Of a stretch of 14,835 nt of DNA, positions 1 to 7,671 are shown one piece after another. The notes under the pieces are model-generated. The model was given only the letters and a program-made list of their open reading frames with translations. It had not been told where the DNA came from and did no database searches. The stretch lies in assembly GCA_964437185.1 (NCBI GenBank), contig CAYTFU010000015.1:1-14835 (forward strand), given 5' to 3'. Made by a program: the position numbers and the translations under genes. Position 1 is the stretch's first letter, and the number at the start of each line of letters is the position of its first letter. This DNA is from UBA10103 sp964437185 (GTDB lineage: Bacteria > Patescibacteriota > Minisyncoccia > Phycocordibacterales > UBA2100).

Positions 1-439
1 GCGCCACCGCGGGGGTGGAAGAGGGTGATTCAGGTTCTATCGCTTGCGTATCGAGAACTTCTGAAGATGTCGCGACGACTTCTGGAGTCATTTCCGGCGG
101 GGCAGTGTAGATTACCTCGAGCTCTTCTTGGGTAGAGCGGTCGTATTGATCGGTGGCGTCGAGGATGATTCTGTTGTATCCGGGCGCAAGAAGGTACGGT
201 TCCTCAAAATCGCCAGCCTCGGTGACAGAGATCGTCTTTCCGTTCATGGCGAGCGTTGTGATTCGCTTCGTGTGACCGCGGACGAGGATGAATGGCTCGG
301 TGGTTTCGGTCGTCGTTTGGGCAATTGTAATTGCGGGTCCGAAGATGAATCCTCGCGCTTCGTACGCGGCATACCCCACAACGACGAGAAAGAATAAGCT
401 GATTCCGAAGTAGGTGAGTCGACTGTCGAGAGACCGCAT
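1..439 (-). CDS. Membrane-anchored Ig-like (glucodextranase-B-like) domain protein, 3' end outside window
   Basis: Read on the minus strand, an ATG at 439 opens a frame with no stop for 146 codons, up to the window edge. The start MRSLDSRLTYFG leads into one hydrophobic segment (about residues 10-25, ISLFFLVVVGYAAY), so the protein is likely a signal-anchored membrane protein with its bulk outside. Residues ~35-113 look like a bacterial Ig-like fold of the glucodextranase-B type: a GP..I start, then FILVRGHTKRITTLAMNG, then EPYLLAPGYNRIILDATD and a closing EVIY strand. After ~113 comes a Pro/Ser/Thr/Glu-rich, linker-like stretch. The start lies 1 nt after the ftsK stop (TAG-T-ATG), so translation is probably coupled to ftsK. 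Function is unknown; a role in cell-envelope binding is inference. The C-terminus and total length cannot be seen. Confidence 0.75.
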   Translation of the reverse strand, partial: MRSLDSRLTYFGISLFFLVVVGYAAYEARGFIFGPAITIAQTTTETTEPFILVRGHTKRITTLAMNGKTISVTEAGDFEEPYLLAPGYNRIILDATDQYDRSTQEELEVIYTAPPEMTPEVVATSSEVLDTQAIEPESPSSTPAVA

Positions 440-440
440 A

Positions 441-2657
441 CTACCGATTCTCGTTTTCGTCGGCAGGCTCCGCGGCGAGTTGGTCGGCGTTGCCTGCGCC
501 TATGATTTCGCGTGGTTTCGCGCCGTCTGCCGGTCCCACGACACCGCGATCCTCGAGCATGTCGATGAGCTTGGCGGCGCGCGCGTATCCGACACCGAGC
601 TTACGTTGCAAATACGATGTCGATGCTTTGCCGGCTTCAATCACCGTCCGCTTTGCCTCGGCGTACATCTCATCCTCCTCACTGTCATCTCCGATTGAGG
701 AGGAGAAAATAGGATCAGTACCATTCGTCATGCGGGTGTCGGAAAAGTCGATCTCGCTCGGAAGCGTGCCCTCGTTATTTTTCACAATGTGCGCGACGAC
801 GCTCTTTACCTCGTCTTCTGAAATGAATGGCGCCTGGATGCGGCGCGGCTTCGACATTTCCCCTGAAAGGAAGAGCATGTCGCCCGAGCCGAGGAGTTTC
901 TCAGCGCCTCCGGTGTCGAGAATGGTGCGCGAATCTATTTGAGAAGCCACTTGGAGCGCGACACGCGCGGGGATGTTGGCCTTAATGAGACCGGTAATTA
1001 CCTTCACGCTCGGGCGCTGGGTCGAGAGTATGAGGTGGATGCCTACGGCGCGGCTCATTTGGGCGAGTCGGACGATGCCACCTTCCAGCTCGCGCGGGTA
1101 CGCCGTCATGATGTCGGCGAGTTCGTCGACCACAACCACGATGTATGGCATAGCCTCAGGGAGCGGCTTCTCGTTGGTCTTCTTCTCAGCATTCACAAGT
1201 GCGGGTGCGACGACATTGGTGTGATACGAGGCGATATCGCGCACCTTTTCGGCTTCTAGTATGTTGTAGCGACGTTCCATTTCTTTTGCGAGCCACTTGA
1301 GCGCGAGGATAGACTTTTTCGCGTCGGTGATGACGGGGGTGAGGAGGTGGGGGATTGGATTGTACACGGTTAGTTCCACCCGCTTCGGATCGACCATGAT
1401 GAATCGCAGCCGCTCCGGACCGCATCGGTAGAGGAGAGATACGATGAAGTTGTGAATCGTGACCGATTTGCCGGCGCCCGTCGTACCTGCGACGAGCATG
1501 TGCGGCATACGCGCGAGGTCGGCGAAGTGCGGAATTCCGGTGATCGAGCGGCCGAGCGCGATGAGAAGCGGCTTGTCAGATCCAGAAAATCCCTCGTCGG
1601 AGACGAGCGGGGCCAATCCGAGTGTTGTTCGCGCGATGTTCGGCACTTCGATTCCTACGAGCGATTTTCCAGGAATCGGTGCTTCGATGCGCACTGGCGA
1701 GACCGCAAGCGCAAGTTCCAGATTGCTCTGGAGCGCGATAATTTTCGAAAGCCGCACTCCTTCTGCAGGCTTCATCGCATAGCGCGTGACGGTCGGCCCT
1801 ATCGACGCCTCGTCCATCTCGACCTGAATGCCGAAGTTTTGGAGGGTGCGCTTAATGATGTTCATGTTGGCCTTCACGTCGCCCACCTCGGGTTTACCTT
1901 TATTCTTGGCGAGAATGGAGACTGGGGGAGGTGTGTAGGTGCTGCCCGTTGCCGCGATAATCGGGAAACTTTCGCCGGACGTATCGTCTCCTTGGAATAA
2001 CTTAGCGACCACGCCCTTCGCTTTAGAGCTTGGCGCCACGTCTTCTACAGGCTCCTCTTCCTGGATTTCTTCAACCGCTTCGACGTTGTTGGCGATAATC
2101 GGCAATGGAGCGTCCGAATCTTCCTCAATCGTGTCTTCGGGTTGCCGCGCCATCCGCTCTCGGATACGCGCAATGAGCGCGACGATATTGACATCAAATG
2201 CGACTACGAGGGAAGTGAGAGTAAAGGCGATCAAAAATATCACGGTCGCGGTGGTATCGATACCAGCCACGATCGGTCGCGTCACGCCCGTCCCGAGAAT
2301 GCCCCCGCTTCCGGGAGCGGCAAGATTGATGAGTCCGAGGCTCGCGAGAAGAAATACGCCCATGCTCGTAAACTGGACCCAGCCAATGCGCCGCTCAAAG
2401 GATTGAAAAATGAGAATGGCGAGGAGTATAAGTGAAACGGGAAGTAAGAAGTATCCGATGCCCAGCAGCCACGAAAGGCCGGAATAGAAAGCGCTCCCGA
2501 TTGTTCCACCTCCTCCAAGCTGCGCAAGAATCAAAAAGCCGGCGGTTGCAACAAAGAATATTGCAAACACCCCGCGCATGGCCTCGCTGCTCACGGATCG
2601 TTGGGTAGGGGTATCGATTTCAGATTTTTCTTTCGTTCTGCGTTTCCGATTTTTCAT
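441..2657 (-). CDS. ftsK: DNA translocase FtsK/SpoIIIE
   Basis: ATP-driven double-stranded DNA pump at the division septum that clears and sorts chromosome termini. With the chosen ATG the protein has 738 aa. It has four membrane helices near residues 28-48, 60-86, 96-114 and 136-158, an acidic linker to ~230, then the alpha-beta motor domain. Walker A is GTTGAGKS at ~391-398 and Walker B is YIVVVVDELAD at ~505-515. The TQRPS...NIPARVALQVAS stretch typical of FtsK follows at ~546-573. The C-terminal gamma winged helix (~664-718, LGVGYARAAKLIDMLEDRG) normally reads KOPS-type DNA. I chose the ATG at 2657 (MKNRKRRTKEKSE, a basic cytoplasmic start) over the in-frame ATG at 2708, because an AGGTGG at 2675-2670 fits an SD about 12 nt upstream and the 17 extra residues look non-homologous. 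The 2708 start would run across a strong hairpin. It is followed directly by the Ig-like membrane gene. Confidence 0.95.
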   Translation of the reverse strand: MKNRKRRTKEKSEIDTPTQRSVSSEAMRGVFAIFFVATAGFLILAQLGGGGTIGSAFYSGLSWLLGIGYFLLPVSLILLAILIFQSFERRIGWVQFTSMGVFLLASLGLINLAAPGSGGILGTGVTRPIVAGIDTTATVIFLIAFTLTSLVVAFDVNIVALIARIRERMARQPEDTIEEDSDAPLPIIANNVEAVEEIQEEEPVEDVAPSSKAKGVVAKLFQGDDTSGESFPIIAATGSTYTPPPVSILAKNKGKPEVGDVKANMNIIKRTLQNFGIQVEMDEASIGPTVTRYAMKPAEGVRLSKIIALQSNLELALAVSPVRIEAPIPGKSLVGIEVPNIARTTLGLAPLVSDEGFSGSDKPLLIALGRSITGIPHFADLARMPHMLVAGTTGAGKSVTIHNFIVSLLYRCGPERLRFIMVDPKRVELTVYNPIPHLLTPVITDAKKSILALKWLAKEMERRYNILEAEKVRDIASYHTNVVAPALVNAEKKTNEKPLPEAMPYIVVVVDELADIMTAYPRELEGGIVRLAQMSRAVGIHLILSTQRPSVKVITGLIKANIPARVALQVASQIDSRTILDTGGAEKLLGSGDMLFLSGEMSKPRRIQAPFISEDEVKSVVAHIVKNNEGTLPSEIDFSDTRMTNGTDPIFSSSIGDDSEEDEMYAEAKRTVIEAGKASTSYLQRKLGVGYARAAKLIDMLEDRGVVGPADGAKPREIIGAGNADQLAAEPADENENR

Positions 2658-2706
2658 CGCATCATCATACCACCTAGCATTAGGAAACCTTTTAAGGCGA
2701 AGAGGC

Positions 2707-2728
2707 ACCAGGGCGGCTGCGCCCTGGT
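2707..2728. other. GC-rich hairpin in ftsK leader
   Basis: Perfect 9-bp inverted repeat ACCAGGGCG / CGCCCTGGT around a GCTG loop. It lies about 50 nt upstream of the preferred ftsK start, in the divergent intergenic region. Neither side is followed by a T-run, so it is not an obvious terminator. It would form in the ftsK mRNA leader if transcription starts near the promoter proposed at 2820-2847. Its role is unknown. Confidence 0.6.
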
Positions 2729-2776
2729 ATGCATCGGACCTGGGCGGAGGCAGGCTGGGCGGCCCACGGATGGACG

Positions 2777-2805
2777 TTGCGTATTGGTCACGTCCTTTAT
2801 ATACT
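2777..2805 (+). promoter_or_regulatory. Promoter candidate for the wHTH gene
   Basis: A -35-like TTGCGT (2777-2782) and a -10-like TATACT (2800-2805) are separated by 17 bp. Transcription would start near 2812 and give a leader of about 46 nt to the ATG at 2858. The -35 is weak (TTG only); the -10 is good. The 10-mer ACGTCCTTTA (2790-2799) fills the second half of the spacer. Confidence 0.45.
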
Positions 2806-2835
2806 CGCAGTGTCCAAAGTACATAGAGTCCTTTA
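2790..2835. repeat. Two direct copies of GTCCTTTA, possible operators
   Basis: GTCCTTTA occurs at 2792-2799 and 2828-2835, starts 36 bp apart in the same orientation. The first lies in the spacer of the rightward promoter candidate. The second lies in the spacer of the leftward one. The reverse complement TAAAGGAC occurs three more times inside the neighbouring gene (3333-3385). Operator function is inference. Confidence 0.4.
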
Positions 2836-2847
2836 ATCTGTAGTCAA
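2820..2847 (-). promoter_or_regulatory. Promoter candidate for ftsK
   Basis: On the minus strand, TTGACT (2847-2842) is followed after 16 bp by TATGTA (2825-2820). Transcription would start near 2813 and give a leader of ~155 nt that includes the 2707-2728 hairpin. The -35 is good and the -10 is moderate. Its start region coincides with that of the opposed promoter, so the two would interfere. Confidence 0.4.
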
Positions 2848-2857
2848 TGGACGCATT

Positions 2858-3616
2858 ATGGACGATAGAAAAGACATACAAAAGACGAGCTCAATAGCGC
2901 CGTTTTTCGAGCAGGGTATTCTTCGCACAAATCCATTTGGCGAAAATCAATCTGCGCATCGCGCGTACAGGAGAGCCGAGCGCGTGGTTGCCGCCATCTA
3001 CTTAATAACAGGGCACATTCCAGATTCTGAGCCACTGAAGCGCGCGCTACGCGATGAATCACTCAGTCTTTTTGAGCGCATTCTGGCGCTCAGAAATACC
3101 ATGAGATCAAAAGATTCTCCTCATGTCGCCGAGTGCCGCGCATCGCTGCGAAAATTGATCTCGCTCGTACGTGTGCTTTCGGTTGCTCAGCTTGTTTCCC
3201 AGCAGAATGCACAGGCATTGATCGAGGGTGTAGACGAGCTTGGGAATTTTATCGACGCGTCTAAATCGTCGCACCTGTCGGATAACATCTCGATAGGCAG
3301 AGAAGACCTTCTCGATATCGGGAACGTATCAGTAAAGGACATAAAGGACATTGTGTCCGTCAAGGACACATCCAGCCTAAAGGACGTCGAATCAATAGCG
3401 AATAACCGTCCGTCTCGCGGCCAATCGAGCGTCCGTGAGCGAAGCGTTTTGAGTGTTTTGGGCGGAGCGGGTGAGGTTGGTATCAAGGATATAGCTGCGA
3501 GTCTGCCGGAGTACAGTGAAAAAATGATCCAGAGGGAGCTCGCTGCTCTCGTGGCGCTCGGTCGCGTGAAGAAGGAAGGTGCGAAGCGGTGGAGCCGGTA
3601 CTCTATTATATTGTAA
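2858..3616 (+). CDS. Unrecognised protein with C-terminal winged helix
   Basis: 252 aa. I cannot name a family with certainty. Residues ~25-135 look all-helical (NPFGENQSAHRAYRRAERVV, then several amphipathic helices). Residues ~135-190 form a low-complexity linker with a repeated (V/I/L)KD motif (VSVKDIKDIVSVKDTSSLKD). Residues ~190-250 have a winged-helix pattern: RERSVLSVLGG, GIKDIAASLPEYSEKMIQRE as the helix-turn-helix, LVALGRVKKEG, and a terminal RWSRYSI strand. There is no signal peptide or membrane segment, so it is probably a cytoplasmic DNA-binding protein. It has its own promoter and is divergent from ftsK. An autoregulatory or ftsK-regulating role is inference from the repeats in the shared promoter region. 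I see no clear SD before the ATG. Confidence 0.8.
   Translation: MDDRKDIQKTSSIAPFFEQGILRTNPFGENQSAHRAYRRAERVVAAIYLITGHIPDSEPLKRALRDESLSLFERILALRNTMRSKDSPHVAECRASLRKLISLVRVLSVAQLVSQQNAQALIEGVDELGNFIDASKSSHLSDNISIGREDLLDIGNVSVKDIKDIVSVKDTSSLKDVESIANNRPSRGQSSVRERSVLSVLGGAGEVGIKDIAASLPEYSEKMIQRELAALVALGRVKKEGAKRWSRYSIIL
3333..3385 (+). repeat. Three copies of TAAAGGAC inside the wHTH gene
   Basis: TAAAGGAC occurs at 3333-3340, 3342-3349 and 3378-3385, with a partial AAGGAC at 3362-3367. It is the reverse complement of the 8-mer in the upstream promoter region. The last copy shares ten bases (TAAAGGACGT) with the 2790-2799 site. Here the copies encode the (V/I/L)KD protein motif, which may be the whole explanation. 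Confidence 0.5.
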
Positions 3617-3731
3617 GTATTGCTTAGTTTCGTACGTCAGCACGTGTTGACTCCCCTCGGTCTCTGGAGTATTGTGACGCGCGATAACGGGTGGAAAAGG
3701 CGTCTTCAAAAAAGCGTTTTTATCCCACTAG

Positions 3732-3740
3732 TTATCCACA
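3732..3740 (+). promoter_or_regulatory. Isolated DnaA-box-like 9-mer
   Basis: TTATCCACA matches the DnaA box consensus exactly. It is single, with no second perfect box and no dnaA gene nearby, so it is not evidence of an origin. It lies upstream of the surface-protein promoter region. Confidence 0.25.
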
Positions 3741-3782
3741 AATTGGGGAGTCGCACATTTATGTGTCGGAGTGTCCCCGGTA

Positions 3783-3816
3783 TATAATTACCCGACGACA
3801 TCTCTCTGAGATGTCG
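3783..3816 (+). promoter_or_regulatory. -10 box followed by a 9-bp hairpin
   Basis: TATAAT (3783-3788, in TATATAATTA) has no good -35 in front. Immediately after it, CGACATCTC / CGAGATGTC-type arms (3796-3804 and 3808-3816) form a perfect 9-bp hairpin with a TCT loop. A transcript starting near 3795 would begin with this hairpin, an arrangement known to protect 5' ends. No terminator follows closely. Confidence 0.35.
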
Positions 3817-3856
3817 CGGCGTAGTGGGGCGCGGCCTCACACAGTTCGTTGACATT

Positions 3857-3885
3857 TTCATAGCGTAAACAAAAAGCGATATAAT
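3857..3885 (+). promoter_or_regulatory. Promoter candidate for the surface-protein gene
   Basis: A consensus -10 TATAAT (3880-3885) has a TTCATA (3857-3862) 17 bp upstream. A consensus TTGACA also occurs at 3849-3854, but at 25 bp it is too far away to pair with this -10. The start would be near 3892, leaving a ~374-nt leader. This is the best promoter in the gap, though one nearer the gene cannot be excluded. Confidence 0.5.
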
Positions 3886-4081
3886 CGCCGCGCTCATTTT
3901 TTTGGGCGTTCAGAAATTCCTACTCCCGTCACGGCAGCAATTACCGCACGACATATTCTTCTCGCTGCTACTCCTAATATCGCTCACGGCACTTCGTGTT
4001 GAGGGTGGTATGGGCTAGCAAAATTATTGTCTTGTCGCACGTGATCGCAGAACAGAAATGATTTGCGATTTTGGGCGCGCT

Positions 4082-4122
4082 GGACAGTGTGAGGATCACT
4101 CTGCCGTATGGCAGGCTGGTCC
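4082..4122 (+). other. Compact three-way-junction-like RNA fold in the leader
   Basis: GGACAG (4082-4087) can pair with CT and GTCC (4116-4117, 4119-4122) with one bulged G. Inside are two hairpins separated by single bases: GTGA-GGA-TCAC (4089-4099) and CTGCC-GTAT-GGCAG (4101-4114). Nearly every base is used. The fold was found by eye and no RNA family is recognised. Confidence 0.35.
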
Positions 4123-4176
4123 GATTATCAGATGGTCTTCAGTTATCAGTCATTTAGTAGAAGACAAAACAAAACG

Positions 4177-4239
4177 CACACAGCTCCTCGTCGAAAGGGC
4201 GCGGTGTGTGGTCTTGAGAAAAATGTGAAAGCATTTTTC
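4177..4239 (+). other. Two hairpins just upstream of the surface-protein start
   Basis: CACACA (4177-4182) pairs with TGTGTG (4205-4210). Then GAAAAATG (4218-4225) pairs with CATTTTTC (4232-4239) around TGAAAG, ending 26 nt before the ATG. The second stem contains a hidden ATG and is A/U-rich, so it would be weak. It could shape ribosome access or mRNA stability; that is inference. Confidence 0.45.
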
Positions 4240-4265
4240 GCGGGATGAAAGATTAAAAACAATCT

Positions 4266-7200
4266 ATGAGTAAAGTATTAGCAACAAAGAATGTTGCGGC
4301 TGTGCTCTTGGCTGTTGTCATGGTCTTCGGTTTCACGTTTGCATTTGCCACACCGGCAAAGGCGGATGTGCTTTCTGATCTCCAGGCACAGATCCAATCA
4401 CTGCTCGCACAAATCGCGGCACTTCAGGGCGGCTCCTCGACAACGGGTGGCTCCTGCACAACCTTCACGCGTAATCATCAACAGAATGATTCTGGGGGGG
4501 AAGTGATGGCGATCCAGAAATTCCTTAATAGTAACGGAGCACAGATCGCCGCAAGCGGTGCTGGTTCTCCAGGCAATGAAACTTCGTTCTTCGGCGGTCT
4601 CACAAAGGCTGCTCTCGCGAAGTTCCAGGCTGCAAACGGCATCGCGCCAGCAGCTGGCTACTGGGGTCCTATCACTCGAGCTAAGGCAAACAGCATGTGC
4701 ACAGGCACTCCAGGAGTTCCAGGAGTACCGGGAGTTCCGATGACGGGCAACGGCCTCAAGGTCATGCTCGCATCTGATAACCCAACGTTTGGCGCACTCG
4801 TTCAGGGTCAGGCAACGGCTGAGCTCGCGAAGTTTACCTTCGTGAACCCAACGTCCGCTTCGATCACGGTTACGAACCTCGCGTTCAAGCGAATCGGAGT
4901 CTCGACAGACACAGCTGTAGACAACGTGTACCTCTACCAGGGTGCAATGCGTCTCACTGATCCTGCCGGCATCTCGAACTCGTCGTTCAACTTCACAAAC
5001 TCATCGGGCATCTTCACCCTTCTTCCGGGCGGATCTGTCACGATCTCTGTGAGAGCTGACATCGACTCTGCGGCCAACGGCCAGCAGGTCGGCGTTCAGC
5101 TTACGGGCGTAACTGCCTCAGGCGCACTTGATGGCGCAGTAGTCCTTCCAATCTCTGGATCGACCTTCACCATCTCGTCTGCTTCAATCGCGACAGGTGT
5201 GTTTGGTACCGTTACTCCGACCGGCGCGACGTTCGCTCCAGCGAACGACACAACGGTCTTCCAGTCGACGCTGACCATCGGTAATCGTGCTGTGTGGATC
5301 AAGTCCATTCAGTTTGAAAACCGTGGTTCCGCTGGCGATGCTGACTTCAAGAATCTCCGCCTTTTGGTGAAGGGTACTCAGGTCGGCTCTGCCGTCGCCG
5401 CTACTGTGAACGACAAGGTCGTCTTCGACCTCTCGTCCGCACCGGTGCGAATTGAGACTGGCGGTAATGAAATTCGCCTCGTCGCCGACGTCGTCGGTGG
5501 CTCTGGTGAGACGTTTGACTTCCAGATCCGTCGAGCAATCGACGCTCAGCTTGTCGACGTAGACCTCGGTCAGCCGCTTGTCCCAACGGGCTCGCTCGCT
5601 GCAGTCGCGGCGAACAACATCGAAGGAGTTGCTCTCTCGATCACAAAGGCAAACACCTCTCCGACCTCAAACGTTTCAGTTGACGCTACAAACGTCCTCT
5701 GGGGCCGCTTTGAGTTCCGCGGAACGGGTGACAACCTCAAGATTGAACAGATTACCGTCGATTCTGACTCCACTTACAATGGTGGTCTCGACAACGGTAA
5801 GATCTTCTTCAATGGAGTCCAGGTTGGTTCAACGCAAGACATTGCAGATGGTGGTACAACGTTCTCTCTTGGTTCGCAGTTGATCCTTACGGCAGGTGCA
5901 GTTGGCATCGTCGAGATCTACTCTGATGCCAAGACGTCTACGAGCACCTCGTTTGCAAGCGGCAACACTGTTGACGTTGGTGTGTCGGTTGCGGTTGCAG
6001 ACACCGAGGGTGTAAGCTCTGGCGACAGAATCGCTTCAGCTATCTCCGAGGTTGAGGGCAACAGCATCACGGTTACTTCTTCGACGATCACCGGTACCAA
6101 GGCTTCCGGCTACGGTAACCAGACGATCGTCGCGGGTACGAACAACGCGAAGATGGGTTCGTTCACACTCTCCACCGGTTCTACCGAAGGGGTCAACGTG
6201 AACACGATCACCATCAATTACTCGTCGACAGAGGCGGCATCCCTTACGGATCTCCGACTCGTTGACAGCGCGACGGGCGTACAGATTGGTTCGACCAAGT
6301 CGTCTGTCTCGACAGACAACGTCTTCTCAGTGAACGTCCCAATGGGCGTCTCGGTGACCAAGACGATTGACGTCATTGCAAACGTTAAGAGCAGCGCAGG
6401 CGCGGGCACCATCATTGCTGACCTCGACACCACTACAGGTGGTACGGGTGCGGTCACGGGTAACTCCGTAACGATCGGTGGCAGCGATGTGTCGCTCCAG
6501 ACAATCACGGTTGGCTCCGGCACGCTTACGGTCACTCGTGACCCAGGCACGCCGATCAACGCAAACGTGATCGCAGGCTCCAACATGGTCCACGTCGGCC
6601 GCTTCGACTTCGACGCAGTGAACTCTTCGTACACGGTGCAGGAAGTTAAGGTCAAGATCCCAGCTGATGCTGCGACCTCGGTCTCTAACGTCACGCTCAA
6701 GTACAAGAATGCTGCAGGAGTGGAGCAGACGGTCTCTCAGGCTGTCACGCTCTCTTCGGGCGCTGAGACGCACGCTACGGCGACCTTCACCGGTCTCACC
6801 ATGAACGTGCCGATGAACGACTCTGCAGACATGGATGTCTATGTAGACGTCCCGACGATTACCTCAGGTGCTAAGTCTGGCGCAGCGATCTCTGTATCGC
6901 TCGATGCAGGCGAAGGCTTCAAGGCGATCGACGGCGCAGGTACGCAAGACACAACGCTTGCAACCTCGGATGTTGGTTCAACAGATGCTTCTGGTTACGG
7001 TACGAAGTACGTGAAGAAGTCGATCCCGACGCTCGCGCGTCTCTCGACTGGCTACACGGCCAACACCGTCGCCTCTGGTATCGGCCTCTTCCGCTTCACC
7101 GTTACGGCTGATGCGGCAGGTTCAATCGAGTGGCGTGAGCTCTCGGTGACCGTTACCACGGTTGGCGCGACGTTCACCGATCTCCAGCTCTACGATGTAA

Positions 7201-7580
7201 CGGGTACGGCAATTCAGGTTGGTCCTACGGTCGCTTCGACCGGAAGCAACCTCGCATTCTGCCCAGGTACTTCGTGCACCATCGGCGAGGCTGAGCAGAT
7301 CGGCGCAGGTTCTTCAAAGACCTACGAGATCCGCTCGACGGTTGCAAGCTGGGGCGACGCTGGTGACTCGATCACCATAAGCTTCGCTGCAGATACCTCT
7401 GCAATCGCGAACGCTGCAGCTTCTGGTCTCCACGCGGGTCAAAACATGGTATGGTCTGATCGTTCTACGAACAGCCACACCACCGTTACGGCCGACTGGA
7501 CCAACGGCTACCTCGTGAAGGATACGGACAACGACACTCGATCCTGCCAATTTGGCGCGTCGACGACGTGTACTCCGTAA
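4266..7580 (+). CDS. Large secreted peptidoglycan-binding, S-layer-like surface protein
   Basis: 1104 aa. Residues 1-33 form a Sec signal peptide (hydrophobic AAVLLAVVMVFGFTFAFA, probable cleavage after AKA). A short heptad-like helix follows (~36-55, LSDLQAQIQSLLAQIAALQG). Residues ~64-145 match a peptidoglycan-binding domain 1 (GGEVMAIQKFLNSNG ... TKAALAKFQAANGI ... GYWGPITRAKANSMC). A GVPGVPGVP linker (~150-158) leads into ~940 residues rich in Thr/Ser/Val/Gly and predicted beta, probably tandem Ig-like sandwiches; the stretches LKVMLASDNP, LSITKANTSP and LTVTRDPGTP look like successive module starts. There is no C-terminal membrane helix or LPXTG, so retention is probably through the PG-binding domain. 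A Cys pair sits near the C-terminus (SCQFGASTTC). Codon choice is strongly C-ending (ATC, CTC, TTC, AAC), more so than the neighbours, which suggests high expression. A major cell-surface or S-layer protein is the best inference. The ATG has no clear SD. Confidence 0.85.
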   Translation: MSKVLATKNVAAVLLAVVMVFGFTFAFATPAKADVLSDLQAQIQSLLAQIAALQGGSSTTGGSCTTFTRNHQQNDSGGEVMAIQKFLNSNGAQIAASGAGSPGNETSFFGGLTKAALAKFQAANGIAPAAGYWGPITRAKANSMCTGTPGVPGVPGVPMTGNGLKVMLASDNPTFGALVQGQATAELAKFTFVNPTSASITVTNLAFKRIGVSTDTAVDNVYLYQGAMRLTDPAGISNSSFNFTNSSGIFTLLPGGSVTISVRADIDSAANGQQVGVQLTGVTASGALDGAVVLPISGSTFTISSASIATGVFGTVTPTGATFAPANDTTVFQSTLTIGNRAVWIKSIQFENRGSAGDADFKNLRLLVKGTQVGSAVAATVNDKVVFDLSSAPVRIETGGNEIRLVADVVGGSGETFDFQIRRAIDAQLVDVDLGQPLVPTGSLAAVAANNIEGVALSITKANTSPTSNVSVDATNVLWGRFEFRGTGDNLKIEQITVDSDSTYNGGLDNGKIFFNGVQVGSTQDIADGGTTFSLGSQLILTAGAVGIVEIYSDAKTSTSTSFASGNTVDVGVSVAVADTEGVSSGDRIASAISEVEGNSITVTSSTITGTKASGYGNQTIVAGTNNAKMGSFTLSTGSTEGVNVNTITINYSSTEAASLTDLRLVDSATGVQIGSTKSSVSTDNVFSVNVPMGVSVTKTIDVIANVKSSAGAGTIIADLDTTTGGTGAVTGNSVTIGGSDVSLQTITVGSGTLTVTRDPGTPINANVIAGSNMVHVGRFDFDAVNSSYTVQEVKVKIPADAATSVSNVTLKYKNAAGVEQTVSQAVTLSSGAETHATATFTGLTMNVPMNDSADMDVYVDVPTITSGAKSGAAISVSLDAGEGFKAIDGAGTQDTTLATSDVGSTDASGYGTKYVKKSIPTLARLSTGYTANTVASGIGLFRFTVTADAAGSIEWRELSVTVTTVGATFTDLQLYDVTGTAIQVGPTVASTGSNLAFCPGTSCTIGEAEQIGAGSSKTYEIRSTVASWGDAGDSITISFAADTSAIANAAASGLHAGQNMVWSDRSTNSHTTVTADWTNGYLVKDTDNDTRSCQFGASTTCTP

Positions 7581-7595
7581 GCCTCTCGTGACTAC

Positions 7596-7637
7596 AGTCT
7601 CGCTTCTGTGAGACTCCGGTTGGGATCTTGGCCCAAC
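7596..7637 (+). other. Two hairpins in the 3' UTR of the surface-protein gene
   Basis: AGTCTC (7596-7601) pairs with GAGACT (7610-7615), and GTTGGG (7619-7624) pairs with CCCAAC (7632-7637). They sit between the stop codon and the main terminator and may stabilise the mRNA 3' end. Confidence 0.5.
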
Positions 7638-7641
7638 AACC

Positions 7642-7671
7642 AAAGCCGCCACGTCAAACGTGGCGGCTTTT
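7642..7671 (+). terminator. Strong terminator of the surface-protein gene
   Basis: A perfect 12-bp stem, AAAGCCGCCACG / CGTGGCGGCTTT, with a TCAAA loop. It ends in TTTT and is followed by GGTTTGG. The A-rich left and T-rich right arms make it potentially bidirectional. The last T bases overlap the -35 of the next promoter. Confidence 0.85.

Larger units (their letters stand above)
3617..4265 (+). other. 649-bp gene-free region, probable long leader of the surface-protein gene
   Basis: I see no credible coding frame or tRNA here. The first ~150 bp may end the wHTH gene transcript: a long imperfect inverted repeat (GATAACGGG at 3683-3691 against CCC at 3724-3726 and GTTATC at 3731-3736) encloses an A-run and a T-run and could be a weak terminator. 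After it come two TATAAT boxes and several hairpins, listed separately. Candidate starts near 3795 or 3892 would give the surface-protein mRNA a leader of roughly 375-470 nt. Separate small RNAs are also possible. Confidence 0.5.

Noticed and set aside
1452..2000. 182-aa plus-strand frame opposite ftsK
   Set aside because: Antisense to the FtsK motor domain, with low-complexity charged composition and no recognisable motif.
3732..3740. Replication origin based on a perfect DnaA box
   Set aside because: Only one exact box, no cluster, no AT-rich unwinding element and no dnaA/dnaN nearby.
6218..6773. Minus-strand frames of 148-162 aa inside the surface-protein gene
   Set aside because: Biased codon use of the real gene opens antisense frames; nothing in them resembles a protein family.
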